A DNA stretch of 28,532 nt from Streptomyces sp. NRRL B-1140. Lineage in GTDB: Bacteria > Actinomycetota > Actinomycetes > Streptomycetales > Streptomycetaceae. Below are positions 7,915 to 15,656 of this stretch, piece after piece. The DNA is taken from positions 1 through 28,532 of the forward strand of contig NZ_LGEA01000121.1 in assembly GCF_001280065.1 (NCBI RefSeq). Direction: 5' to 3'. Every line of letters starts with the position of its first letter. Position 1 is the stretch's first letter. Made by a program: the position numbers and the translations under genes. Below the pieces are notes generated by a model that was given only the letters and a program-made list of their open reading frames with translations, was not told where the DNA came from and ran no database searches.

Positions 7915-8475
7915 TCACTTGACCACGGTCACGGTCGTGCCGACCGTGCCGAACGTCCACAGGGCCGTGCCGTCCGCCTTCCGCATCCTGATGCCGCCCG
8001 TGGCGGTGCCGGAGGCGGCGGGCGGCGGTGAGGCCCCGTCGACCGCGTTGGAGAAGGCGACCGAGACGCCGGACTTCGCGGCGAAGTACAGGATGTGCTC
8101 GATCTGGACGCCGTCCGAGCCGGTCGTGGCCGGGTTGCGCGAGGACACCGTGTAGCGGCCCGGGTCGGGGCTGACCGAGCCCGGCCAGACGGTGAACGTC
8201 CGGCGGGTCGCCTCGCTCGCGTCGACCAGCCAGACCCGCTTCTCGCCGAGGGAGTAGACGACGCGCCGGCCGGTGCCGGAGCCGTCGGGCACCCGCGCGG
8301 GGGCCGACGCGGTCGGGGTGGGCTGCGCCGAGGCCGTGGCCTTCGGCTTGGCCGAGGCGGCGGTGGGGTGCGTGCCCTGGTCCGCTTTCACACCCAGGAC
8401 CGTCACCGCGGCTATCGCTCCCACGGTCAGCCCGGTCACCCAGGCCCACGAAGGAAGTCGGGCAGGCACCGGCAC
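7915..8475 (-). CDS. Membrane-anchored L,D-transpeptidase-like (YkuD) protein lacking the catalytic Cys
   Basis: The 186-residue protein starts at a GTG with GAGGAG 4 bases upstream. One transmembrane helix (about residues 9-29) is followed by an Ala/Thr/Pro/Lys-rich linker (30-68), giving an extracytoplasmic C-terminal domain. That domain reads as a YkuD fold: RRVVYSLGEKRVWLVDAS, RTFTVWPGS, DPGRYTVSSR and the end TGGIRMRKADGTALWTFG then VGTTVTVV. In true L,D-transpeptidases the last block is S-H-G-C-I-R-M; here the His and Cys positions are Thr159 and Gly161. The protein is therefore probably not a transpeptidase and may bind peptidoglycan or act as a scaffold. It lies downstream of the GT2 gene on the same strand with an 83-bp gap. 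Confidence 0.72.
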   Translation of the reverse strand: MPVPARLPSWAWVTGLTVGAIAAVTVLGVKADQGTHPTAASAKPKATASAQPTPTASAPARVPDGSGTGRRVVYSLGEKRVWLVDASEATRRTFTVWPGSVSPDPGRYTVSSRNPATTGSDGVQIEHILYFAAKSGVSVAFSNAVDGASPPPAASGTATGGIRMRKADGTALWTFGTVGTTVTVVK

Positions 8476-8558
8476 GCATCTCCTCAGTCACGGGACCCCG
8501 CGCCGAAGCGGGGCTCCGATCATCGTACTGCGCGCCCGCGGCCCCCCGGCTCCCTCCC

Positions 8559-9557
8559 TCAGGCGCCCCCGGCGGTCTTGCGGACCGGGACCGGGCCCGT
8601 GCCGGCGCCGTGGGCGGTGTAACGGGGGGTGCGCACCGGGGCCGGGTAGGAGAGGTGCACCAGCCGGGTCTGCTCCTGGCGCATGTGCGTCAGCGATTCG
8701 AGGATGTACCCCACGAGCAGCACGAGCGCCGCGATGGTCATGATCGCGGCGGCGAGGATCGCCGTGGGGACCCGGGGCACGGTGCCCGTCTCGACGAAGT
8801 CGGCGATGACCGGGATGCCGAGGAGGACGGAGACCAGGGCGAGGACGCCGGCGAGGACGGTGTGGACCAGCGAGGGGCGCTCGCGCCGGGCCAGGTCGAG
8901 GATGACCCGCAGGATGCGCCAGCCGTCCCGGTAGGTGCGCAGCTTGCTCTCGCCGCCCGCGGGCCGGACCCGGTAGTCGGTGAGGACCTCTGCGGTGGGC
9001 AGCCGCAGGTGCAGCGCGTGGATCGTCATCTCGGTCTCGGTCTCGAACTCCCGGGCCAGCGCCGGGAAGGACTTCACGAAGCGCCGCGAGAAGACCCGGT
9101 AGCCGCTGAGCATGTCGGTGACGTCGTTGCCGAACAGGGACCGCACGGCCCCGGTGAGCAGCTTGTTGCCGACCGCGTGCCCGGCCCGGTAGGCCCCGTC
9201 CACGGTCACCCGGCGAGCGCCGACGACCTGGTCGTAGGGGCCTTCGAAGAGCAGGTCGACCAGGTCGCGGGCGCGGGAGGCGTCGTAGGTGTCGTCGCCG
9301 TCGATGATGAGCAGCGCGTCGGCGTCGACGTCGGCGAAGGCGCGGCGGATCACGTTGCCCTTGCCCTTGCGGGTCTCCTGCCGGACGATCGCGCCGGCGG
9401 CCCGGGCGACCTCCGCGGTCCGGTCGGTGGAGGCGTTGTCGTACACGTAGACGACGGCCTCGGGCAGGGCCGCGCGCAGGTCGCGGACCACCTTGCCGAC
9501 GGCCGCCTCCTCGTTGTGGCACGGCACGACACACGCGATCGTCGGTTCCACGACCAC
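8559..9557 (-). CDS. Family 2 glycosyltransferase with two C-terminal membrane helices (GtrB/DPM-like)
   Basis: The 332-residue protein begins with the GT-A fold: IACVVPCHNEEAAVGKVV, the YVYDNASTDRTAEVA block and the metal-binding region LLIIDGDDTYD near residue 90. A later block is YRVFSRRFVKSFPA. Two hydrophobic helices follow near residues 240-262 (VLAGVLALVSVLLGIPVI) and 272-295 (TAILAAAIMTIAALVLLVGY). Enzymes of this shape transfer a sugar from a nucleotide sugar to polyprenyl phosphate at the inner membrane face. The sugar is unknown. The start is a GTG with GGAGGG upstream; a second in-frame GTG two codons on is also possible. It is divergent from a GtrA-like gene. Confidence 0.9.
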   Translation of the reverse strand: MVVEPTIACVVPCHNEEAAVGKVVRDLRAALPEAVVYVYDNASTDRTAEVARAAGAIVRQETRKGKGNVIRRAFADVDADALLIIDGDDTYDASRARDLVDLLFEGPYDQVVGARRVTVDGAYRAGHAVGNKLLTGAVRSLFGNDVTDMLSGYRVFSRRFVKSFPALAREFETETEMTIHALHLRLPTAEVLTDYRVRPAGGESKLRTYRDGWRILRVILDLARRERPSLVHTVLAGVLALVSVLLGIPVIADFVETGTVPRVPTAILAAAIMTIAALVLLVGYILESLTHMRQEQTRLVHLSYPAPVRTPRYTAHGAGTGPVPVRKTAGGA

Positions 9558-9585
9558 TCCCTCCTCGACCGGTTCCGCACACCGC

Positions 9586-9630
9586 CGGCACCTCGTACGT
9601 CAGCACCTCATACATCAGCACCTCATACAG
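9586..9630. repeat. Three tandem 15-bp repeats in the gtr divergent promoter region
   Basis: The copies are CGGCACCTCGTACGT (9586-9600), CAGCACCTCATACAT (9601-9615) and CAGCACCTCATACAG (9616-9630). The second and third differ only in the last base. They fill much of the 138-bp gap between the leftward GT2 gene and the rightward GtrA gene. They could be a regulator binding array or a recent slippage product. Confidence 0.75.
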
Positions 9631-9695
9631 TCGGACATAGTGCGATATGAGCGCGCCTGACCGGATGGGGCAGGCAGGGTCGTTACGCTCGCCGT

Positions 9696-10166
9696 GTGCC
9701 GGTCCTCGACTCTGTGACGCTGCGTGCGCGTGACGCCATCAAGGGCATCTGGCGCGAGGCCGCGAAGTTCGGTGCCGTCGGGATCCTGGCCTTCGTCGTC
9801 GACAACGGCGGCTACAACCTGCTCGTCTTCGGTCTGCCCGGCGGTGCGGACGGCGGGGTGATGCGGACCGCTCCCGTGCAGGCCTCGGTCGTCGCGACGG
9901 CCGCCGCCGCGCTGTTCAGCTGGGTCGGGAACCGCTACTGGACCTACCGCGGCCGGCACCGGGCGAAGGTGACCCAGGAGCTGACGCTGTTCCTCGTCGC
10001 GAACGGCGTCGGGCTCGCCATCACCGCGGGCACGGTCTTCGCGTCCCGGCACCTGCTCGGGCTCGACTCGGCACTCAGCGACAACACCGCCCGGATCCTC
10101 GGCTGGGTCCTCGCGACCCTGTTCCGCTTCTACGCCTACCGGCGCTACGTCTTCGTCCCGTCCTGA
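9696..10166 (+). CDS. GtrA-like membrane protein (polyprenyl-linked sugar flippase family)
   Basis: The 156-residue protein matches the GtrA family: REAAKFGAVGILAFVVDNGGYN at the first helix, then the typical VATAAAALFSWVGNRYWTYR, ELTLFLVANGVGLAITAGTVF and, at the end, ARILGWVLATLFRFYAYRRYVF. Four membrane helices are visible. GtrA proteins are thought to move a lipid-linked sugar across the membrane for surface glycosylation. The GTG start at 9696 has only a weak ribosome-binding site. It is followed after 18 bp by the GT-C-like gene, with which it is probably cotranscribed, and is divergent from a GtrB-like enzyme. Confidence 0.9.
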   Translation: MPVLDSVTLRARDAIKGIWREAAKFGAVGILAFVVDNGGYNLLVFGLPGGADGGVMRTAPVQASVVATAAAALFSWVGNRYWTYRGRHRAKVTQELTLFLVANGVGLAITAGTVFASRHLLGLDSALSDNTARILGWVLATLFRFYAYRRYVFVPS

Positions 10167-10184
10167 GCCGCTAACATCCGGCAT

Positions 10185-11594
10185 ATGGGACAAAAGTCGC
10201 CGGTGGCACGGGTGCAGCGCTGGGTCTGGGTTCTGGCCGCCGTCGCCGCGCTCTGCTGCCTGGGCACGGTCCTCGTCTTCGCCCCCGGGTTCCTGAGCCC
10301 CGACAGTCTCGACCAGCTCCGGCAGGCCCAGGGCAAGGCCCCCCTGACCGACTGGCATCCGCCGGTGCTGAGCCTGGTGTGGCGGGCGCTCATCGCCGTG
10401 ACCGGGTCGATCACGGCGATGCTGGTCCTCCAGTCCGTCGTCCTGTGGGGCGCGCTGTGGGGGCTGGCCCGGTGTGTGTGGGAGCCGACCCGGAGCCGCG
10501 GCGGGTCGGTCGCCGTGCTCGGCGTGGGGCTCGCGCCCTTCGTGCTGACCTTCGCCGGGGTCGTGTGGAAAGACGTGCACGCGGCGTTCGCGCTGCTCGC
10601 CGCCTGCGCGGTCGCCCTCACCGGCCTGCTGCTGCGGGACCGCGACCCCAGGCCCGCCGTGCGATGGGCTCTGCTCTGGCTGGGCGTGCTGTTCCTCGCC
10701 TACGCCATGCTGGTGCGCAAGAACGCCTTCCTCGCCGCGATCCCCGTCTTCGTCATGCTGGTCCTCGCGCTGTGGGGCGCCCCCGGCCGCCGTACGTGGG
10801 TGACCTGCACGGCGGCCCTCGCGGCCGGGCTCGTCGTGCCCGCCGCCGCCGTCTCCCTGCTCGCCTCGCCCGTGCAGACCAAGCAGGGGGCGCAGATCAT
10901 GCTCGACGACCTCGTGCACGTACTGACCGTGGACGAGCTGCGCTCGGCGGACGTGTCACCCGCCCTGCGGGACCGGCTCGTGGCCTCCGCGCGGGAGTGC
11001 GAACGCGTCGGCGCCCTCTCCGACGCCTACTGGGCCTGTTACCGGCGCCCCGCGGACGGGCTGCGCGGCGACTCGGGCGAGATCACGTCCCTGTGGCTCC
11101 GGGAGATGAGTGGGCACGTGCCGCAGTACCTCCAGTACCGGCTGCTGCTCTTCACGACCCTGCTGTTCGAGACCGATTACCCGTACAAGGCCGGGATCAG
11201 CCGCAACGACCTGGGCGTCGAGGTGGCGCACCCCCGCCTGGAGGACATCCTCGGCACGTACGTCAAGGGCATGGCCCGGGACCTGCCGTGGCTGTTCCGC
11301 GGCTGGTTCTGGCTCGCCGTCGCGCTGGTCCTCGCCCTCCGCCCGGGCAGGGGCGTGTTCGCGATGCCCGTCCGGGCGCTGGGCGTCAGCTCGGCGGCCT
11401 ACGTCCTCGGCTATCTGCCGATCATGCCCGCGACGGACTACCGGTACGTCTACTGGCCGGCGATCGCCTGCTCCCTCGGCGTGCTGCTGCTGTGGTTCGG
11501 CCGCGGCACCCCTCCCCCGCCGCCGAAGAGCCCCGGCGCCACGGCCGGCCGCACCCTCATGGAGCATCAGCCGGCGGACGCCGGGGGCCAGTAG
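10185..11594 (+). CDS. Polytopic membrane protein, possible GT-C glycosyltransferase
   Basis: The 469-residue protein has about nine or ten hydrophobic helices. After helix 1 (VWVLAAVAALCCLGTVLVFA) comes an acidic loop, SPDSLDQLRQA, then TDWHPPVLSLVWR; acidic residues in the first outer loop are the usual catalytic feature of GT-C enzymes. A large extracytoplasmic stretch (about residues 240-340) separates the helices from the last group, which includes PATDYRYVYWPAIACSLGV. That pattern resembles uncharacterised actinobacterial membrane proteins of the GT-C type; I do not recognise a named member. The tail is Pro-rich and polar. It follows the GtrA gene by 18 bp, which supports a sugar-transfer role. 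It ends 3 bp from the convergent fbiC gene. Confidence 0.65.
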   Translation: MGQKSPVARVQRWVWVLAAVAALCCLGTVLVFAPGFLSPDSLDQLRQAQGKAPLTDWHPPVLSLVWRALIAVTGSITAMLVLQSVVLWGALWGLARCVWEPTRSRGGSVAVLGVGLAPFVLTFAGVVWKDVHAAFALLAACAVALTGLLLRDRDPRPAVRWALLWLGVLFLAYAMLVRKNAFLAAIPVFVMLVLALWGAPGRRTWVTCTAALAAGLVVPAAAVSLLASPVQTKQGAQIMLDDLVHVLTVDELRSADVSPALRDRLVASARECERVGALSDAYWACYRRPADGLRGDSGEITSLWLREMSGHVPQYLQYRLLLFTTLLFETDYPYKAGISRNDLGVEVAHPRLEDILGTYVKGMARDLPWLFRGWFWLAVALVLALRPGRGVFAMPVRALGVSSAAYVLGYLPIMPATDYRYVYWPAIACSLGVLLLWFGRGTPPPPPKSPGATAGRTLMEHQPADAGGQ

Positions 11595-11597
11595 GCC

Positions 11598-14183
11598 TCA
11601 GTCCAGCACCGGCAGCAGCTCCGGAAGATGTCCGTCCGACGCCGTCGCCGCCCGCTGCCGCTCCTCGGGGACCTCCCCATAGAGGGTGGTGCGCGCCTTG
11701 GCGGGACGCCCGGCCGCGTCCGCCACGGCGATCAGGTCCTTCACCGACTTGTACGACCCGTACGACGAGCCCGCCATGCGGGAGATGGTCTCCTCCATGA
11801 GCGTCCCGCCCAGGTCGTTCGCACCCGAGCGGAGCATCTCGGCCGCCCCTTCCGTGCCCAGCTTCACCCAGCTGGTCTGGATGTTGGGGATGTACGGGTG
11901 CAGCAGCAGCCGGGCCATGGCCGTCACGGCGCGGTTGTCCCGCATGGTCGGGCCCGGGCGGGCGATCCCCGCCAGGTAGACCGGGGCGTTGGTGTGCACG
12001 AACGGCAGCGTCACGAACTCGGTGAAGCCGCCCGTGCGCTGCTGGATGCCGGCCAGCGTGCGCAGGTGCCCGAGCCAGTGCCGCGGCTGGTCGACATGGC
12101 CGTACATCATCGTCGAGGACGAGCGGATGCCCAGCTCGTGGGCCGTCGTCACGACGTCGATCCAGTCGGCCGCGGGCAGCTTGCCCTTGGTGAGGATCCA
12201 GCGGACCTCGTCGTCGAGGATCTCGGCGGCCGTGCCCGGGATGGTGTCCAGGCCCGCCTCCTTGGCGGCGGCCAGCCACTCGCGGACCGACATGCCCGTG
12301 CGCGTCGCGCCGTTGACGACCTCCATCGGCGAGAAGGCGTGCACGTGCATACCGGGGACGCGTTCCTTCACGGCCCGCGCGATGTCGAAGTACGCAGTGC
12401 CGGGCAGGTCCGGGTGGATGCCGCCCTGCATGCACACCTCCACCGCGCCCACGTCCCAGGCCTGCTGGGCCCGGTCGGCGACCTGGTCCAGGGAGAGGGT
12501 GTAGGCGTCGGCGTCCGTGCGGCGCTGGGCGAAGGCGCAGAAACGGCAGCCGGTGTAGCAGACGTTGGTGAAGTTGATGTTGCGGGTGACGATGTAGGTG
12601 ACGTCGTCGCCGACGGCCGACTTCCGTACGTCGTCGGCGACCCGGGCGAGGGCGTCCAGCGCCGGGCCGTCCGCGTGCAGCAGGGCCAGGGCCTCGTCGT
12701 CGGTGAGCTTCGTCGGATCGTCGGCGGCCGTGCGCAGGGCCTCGCGCACGTCGGTGTCGATGCGCTCGGGGACCATGCCCGGGGCGGCGGCCTCGCGCAG
12801 GGCGCCCCAGTCGCCGTACACCTCGTCGAAGTCGTCCCGGCGGTCCGAGGTACGGCCCTCGGTGTCGATGGAGCTGTGCAGGTCGGTTCGGCCGGACGCC
12901 GTGAAGACCTCCTCCGGCTCCTGCCAGGGCAGCCCCCGCGGGAGGGCCTCGGGCCGGGCCAGGCCGGTCTCCGGGTCGGCCAGCGCGGCCACGTGCGGGC
13001 GCAGCCGCGGGTCCAGCCAGGGCTCGCCGCGCTGCACGAACTCCGGGTACACGCAGAGGCGTTCGCGCAGCTCGAACCCGGCGGCCCGGGACTTCTCGGC
13101 GAGCTGCTCGATCTGCGGCCAGGGGCGCTCGGGGTTGACGTGGTCGATGGTGAGCGGGGAGACACCGCCCCAGTCGTCGATGCCGGCTCCGATCAGCCGC
13201 TCGTACTCGTCGTCGACGAGGTTCGGCGGGGCCTGGATGTTGCCGCTCGGGCCCATGAGGAGACGGGCGACGGCCACCGTGGCGACCAGCTCGTCGAGTT
13301 CCGCGTCGGGCATGCCGCGCATGGCCGTGTCCGGCTTGGCGCGGAAGTTCTGGATGATCAGTTCCTGGATGCCGTGGTAGGCCCGCGACACCTTCCGCAG
13401 CGCGAACAGCGACTCGGCGCGCTCCTCGAAGGTCTCACCGATGCCTATCAGGACACCCGAGGTGAAGGGGACGGAGGAGCGCCCGGCGTCCTCCAGCACG
13501 CGCAGACGCACCGCGGGCTCCTTGTCGGGTGAGCCGTGGTGGGGTCCGCCCGGCTCCGACCAGAGGCGGGTCGCGGTGGTCTCCAGCATCATGCCCATGC
13601 TGGGCGCGACCGGCTTCAGACGCTGGAAGTCGCTCCAGCTCAGCACGCCCGGGTTGAGGTGGGGCAGCAGGCCGGTCTCCTCCAGGATGCGGATCGAGAC
13701 GGCCCGGACGTAGGCGAGGGTGTCGTCGTAGCCGTGCGCGTCGAGCCACTCGCGCGCCTCCGGCCAGCGGTCCTCGGGCTTGTCGCCGAGGGTGATGAGG
13801 GCTTCCTTGCAGCCGAGGGCCGCGCCCTTGCGGGCGATGTCCAGCACCTCGTCCGGCGACATGAACATTCCGTGGCCCTCGCGGCGCAACTTGCCCGGGA
13901 CGGTGACGAACGTGCAGTAGTGGCACTTGTCACGGCACAGCCGCGTGAGCGGGATGAAGACGCTCTTCGAGTACGTGATGACGCCGGGCCGCCCGGCCGC
14001 CGCCAGGCCCGCGTCCCGCACCCGGGCCGCGGAGGCCGACAGGTCCTCCAGCTGCTCCCCCCGGGCCTGGAGCAGCACCGCCACCTCGGCGACGTCGAGC
14101 GACACGCCGTCCCTGGCCCGTTTCAGGGCGCGACGCATGGAGTTCTCGGTGGGGCCGGTTCCGGAGGTCGCGGGAGTCGTCAT
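11598..14183 (-). CDS. fbiC: FO synthase, fused CofG/CofH radical SAM enzyme
   Basis: The 861-residue protein holds two radical SAM modules. The N-terminal CofH- or CofG-type half has the cluster motif C83-x3-C87-x2-C90 (CRDKCHYC) and the C-terminal half has C542-x3-C546-x2-C549 (CYTGCRFC). FO synthase joins tyrosine with 5-amino-6-ribitylaminouracil to make FO, the deazaflavin core of coenzyme F420, in the cytoplasm. The length is typical of the actinobacterial fusion. The ATG at 14183 directly abuts a GAAGG, which is too close for an ordinary ribosome-binding site; a start at Met16 is possible but the extra residues match what is usual in the genus. It sits near a broken F420-dependent oxidoreductase gene. 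Confidence 0.97.
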   Translation of the reverse strand: MTTPATSGTGPTENSMRRALKRARDGVSLDVAEVAVLLQARGEQLEDLSASAARVRDAGLAAAGRPGVITYSKSVFIPLTRLCRDKCHYCTFVTVPGKLRREGHGMFMSPDEVLDIARKGAALGCKEALITLGDKPEDRWPEAREWLDAHGYDDTLAYVRAVSIRILEETGLLPHLNPGVLSWSDFQRLKPVAPSMGMMLETTATRLWSEPGGPHHGSPDKEPAVRLRVLEDAGRSSVPFTSGVLIGIGETFEERAESLFALRKVSRAYHGIQELIIQNFRAKPDTAMRGMPDAELDELVATVAVARLLMGPSGNIQAPPNLVDDEYERLIGAGIDDWGGVSPLTIDHVNPERPWPQIEQLAEKSRAAGFELRERLCVYPEFVQRGEPWLDPRLRPHVAALADPETGLARPEALPRGLPWQEPEEVFTASGRTDLHSSIDTEGRTSDRRDDFDEVYGDWGALREAAAPGMVPERIDTDVREALRTAADDPTKLTDDEALALLHADGPALDALARVADDVRKSAVGDDVTYIVTRNINFTNVCYTGCRFCAFAQRRTDADAYTLSLDQVADRAQQAWDVGAVEVCMQGGIHPDLPGTAYFDIARAVKERVPGMHVHAFSPMEVVNGATRTGMSVREWLAAAKEAGLDTIPGTAAEILDDEVRWILTKGKLPAADWIDVVTTAHELGIRSSSTMMYGHVDQPRHWLGHLRTLAGIQQRTGGFTEFVTLPFVHTNAPVYLAGIARPGPTMRDNRAVTAMARLLLHPYIPNIQTSWVKLGTEGAAEMLRSGANDLGGTLMEETISRMAGSSYGSYKSVKDLIAVADAAGRPAKARTTLYGEVPEERQRAATASDGHLPELLPVLD

Positions 14184-14227
14184 CCTTCGAGCATACGAGT
14201 GCGCTGATCAGGCTGGGAGAAGCCCCG

Positions 14228-14434
14228 TCAGTGGAAGGCCAGCCACCCGATGCCCAGGGCCGAGGTGAGACCGGCGGCGGCCAGGGCGGCGGGTCTGTTG
14301 CGGTGCAGGGTGAGCCCGACCAGCGCGGCGGTCACCAGTACGGCCGTCGTGCCGATCGCGGCAGGCAGCAGCCCCTGGCTGTAGCCGTACTCCGTGAAGT
14401 GCCGCAGAAGCCAGGTGAACCACCAGAATCTCAA
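14228..14434 (-). CDS. Small two-helix membrane protein upstream of fbiC (TTG start)
   Basis: A 68-residue protein is read from the TTG at 14434, which has a strong ribosome-binding site GGGGGAG 6 bases upstream (14441-14447). No ATG or GTG in this frame fits as well. It begins MRFWWFTWLLRHFTEYGYSQ and has two hydrophobic segments, LLPAAIGTTAVLVTAALVGL and PAALAAAGLTSALGIGWLAF, separated by a short basic turn (HRNR). No family is recognised. It is on the same strand as fbiC and ends 44 bp before it, so the two may be cotranscribed. A link to F420 synthesis is not shown by the sequence. Confidence 0.65.
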   Translation of the reverse strand: MRFWWFTWLLRHFTEYGYSQGLLPAAIGTTAVLVTAALVGLTLHRNRPAALAAAGLTSALGIGWLAFH

Positions 14435-14535
14435 GACGCTCTCCCCCGTGGAATCAGTGAGCCGGGCCGTCACCCCGTGTCGCGTGCGGTGGTCAGCCGC
14501 ACACCGGTGTGCTCCCGGCCCGGTTGTTGACCCGC

Positions 14536-14541
14536 AGTTTA
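14536..14541 (-). promoter_or_regulatory. Candidate -10 element for the small membrane protein and fbiC
   Basis: Read leftward, the hexamer TAAACT fits the actinobacterial TAnnnT pattern and lies in the only AT-rich patch of the 145-bp gap. A clear -35 was not found at 17 or 18 bp. Transcription would start about 95 bases before the TTG start. Confidence 0.3.
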
Positions 14542-14579
14542 GTAGTAAGCGCCAACATCCCTGTTCCACAGGGGAGTTG

Positions 14580-15426
14580 TCAGAGGTACTCGGCGAGGTG
14601 GTCCAGGGTCTTGAGCACCTCCGCCTCCCCGGCCGGAGGCAGCTGCGCCACCACTTCCTCGATGCCCAGGTCGGCGTAGTGGGCGAGCTTGCCGGGGGTG
14701 GGGTGGACGGCGTAGGGGACGACCTGGAGGGCCTCGGGGTCGCGGGCCGGCGTCGGCCCAGACGGTGCGCAGCAGCGGCAGGGCCTCGCCCAGGCCCCGG
14801 CCCCCGATCGGCAGCCAGCCGTCGGCGTACTCGCCGATGTGGGCGAACAGCCCGGGTCCGGCGGCCCCGCCGACGAGCGTGCGCGGGCCGACGACCGGGC
14901 CGCGCGGCTCACGCACGGGCTTCGGGAACGCGTGGCTGGCCCGGACGCTCCCGAACTCCCCCTCGTAGGCGGTCGGGGCCTGTGACCACAGGGCCCGCAT
15001 CAGCGCCATCCGGTCCCGGACCAGCGCGCGCCGGGTGCTCCAGCGCACGCCGTGGTCGGCGGCCTCCTCGACGTTCCAGCCGAAGCCGACGCCGAGGGTG
15101 AACCGGCCGCCGGAGAGGTGGTCGAGGGTCGCGACCTGCTTGGCCAGGTCGATCGGGTCGTGCTGGGCGACGAGCGTGATGCCCGTGCCGAGCCCGAGCC
15201 GCCCGGTGACGGCGGCGGCCTGGCCGAGCGCCACGAACGGGTCGAGGGTGCGGCCGTACTCGGGCGGCAGCTCACCGCCCGCCGGGTACGGGGTGGTCCG
15301 CTCCACGGGGATGTGGGTGTGCTCGGGCAGATACAGCCCGGCGAAACCGCGCTCCTCCAGTTCCCGGGCGAGCCGGGTCGGGGTGATCGTCTCGTCGGTG
15401 AGGAAGATCGTCACGGCGATGCGCAT
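14580..15426 (-). pseudogene. LLM-class F420-dependent oxidoreductase with a +1 frameshift
   Basis: From the ATG at 15426 the reading frame gives a normal luciferase-like F420 oxidoreductase N-terminus (AVTIFLTDETITPTRLAREL, then FAGLYLPEHTHIPV, FVALGQAAAVTGRLGLGTGI and TLGVGFGWNVEEAADHGV). After TVWADAG it turns into low-complexity Arg/Pro/Gly residues and runs past the natural end. The next frame restores a sensible C-terminus: RDPEALQVVPYAVHPTPGKL, then AHYADLGIEEVVAQLPP and ending LDHLAEYL at 14580. Removing one base from the GGG run at 14744-14746 joins both into 281 residues, the usual family length. Either the gene is inactive, is rescued by slippage, or the base is a sequencing error. 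It probably used F420H2 on an unknown substrate. Confidence 0.85.
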
Positions 15427-15450
15427 GACGTATCTCTACCGGAGGGCGGC

Positions 15451-15518
15451 CCGGCTGTCGATACCGACCGGTCGGACTTCCGGGTGATCCGCATGCGGGC
15501 CGGACTGCCGACAGCCGG
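15451..15518. promoter_or_regulatory. Inverted repeat and 12-bp palindrome in a divergent promoter region
   Basis: CCGGCTGTCG (15451-15460) and CGACAGCCGG (15509-15518) are perfect 10-bp inverted copies 48 bp apart. Inside them lies the perfect palindrome CCGACCGGTCGG (15464-15475). They are in the 230-bp gap between the broken oxidoreductase gene and the secreted hydrolase gene. Operator function is an inference; GC-rich sequence makes chance palindromes more likely. Confidence 0.45.
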
Positions 15519-15656
15519 TGCCCCACCGCGCCTGTCCGGTCTTCGCCGTCCGATTCCCCTCCCTTGCCCGCCCGTTCACGGCTGACTACAAGGGTGCACA
15601 CACACCACCCCGCACCACCCGTGCCACGTCACCGACGACACCTGGGGAGCAGCAGC

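Noticed and set aside
9615..9621. Upstream start in a long minus-strand frame reading through the 15-bp repeats
   Set aside because: That frame differs from the GT2 frame and yields Arg/Gly/Pro-rich sequence; the repeats are treated as non-coding.
14539..14579. Extended C-terminus of the oxidoreductase in its starting frame
   Set aside because: The residues after the GGG run at 14744-14746 are unlike the family, and the neighbouring frame gives the expected end at 14580; the extension results from the frameshift.
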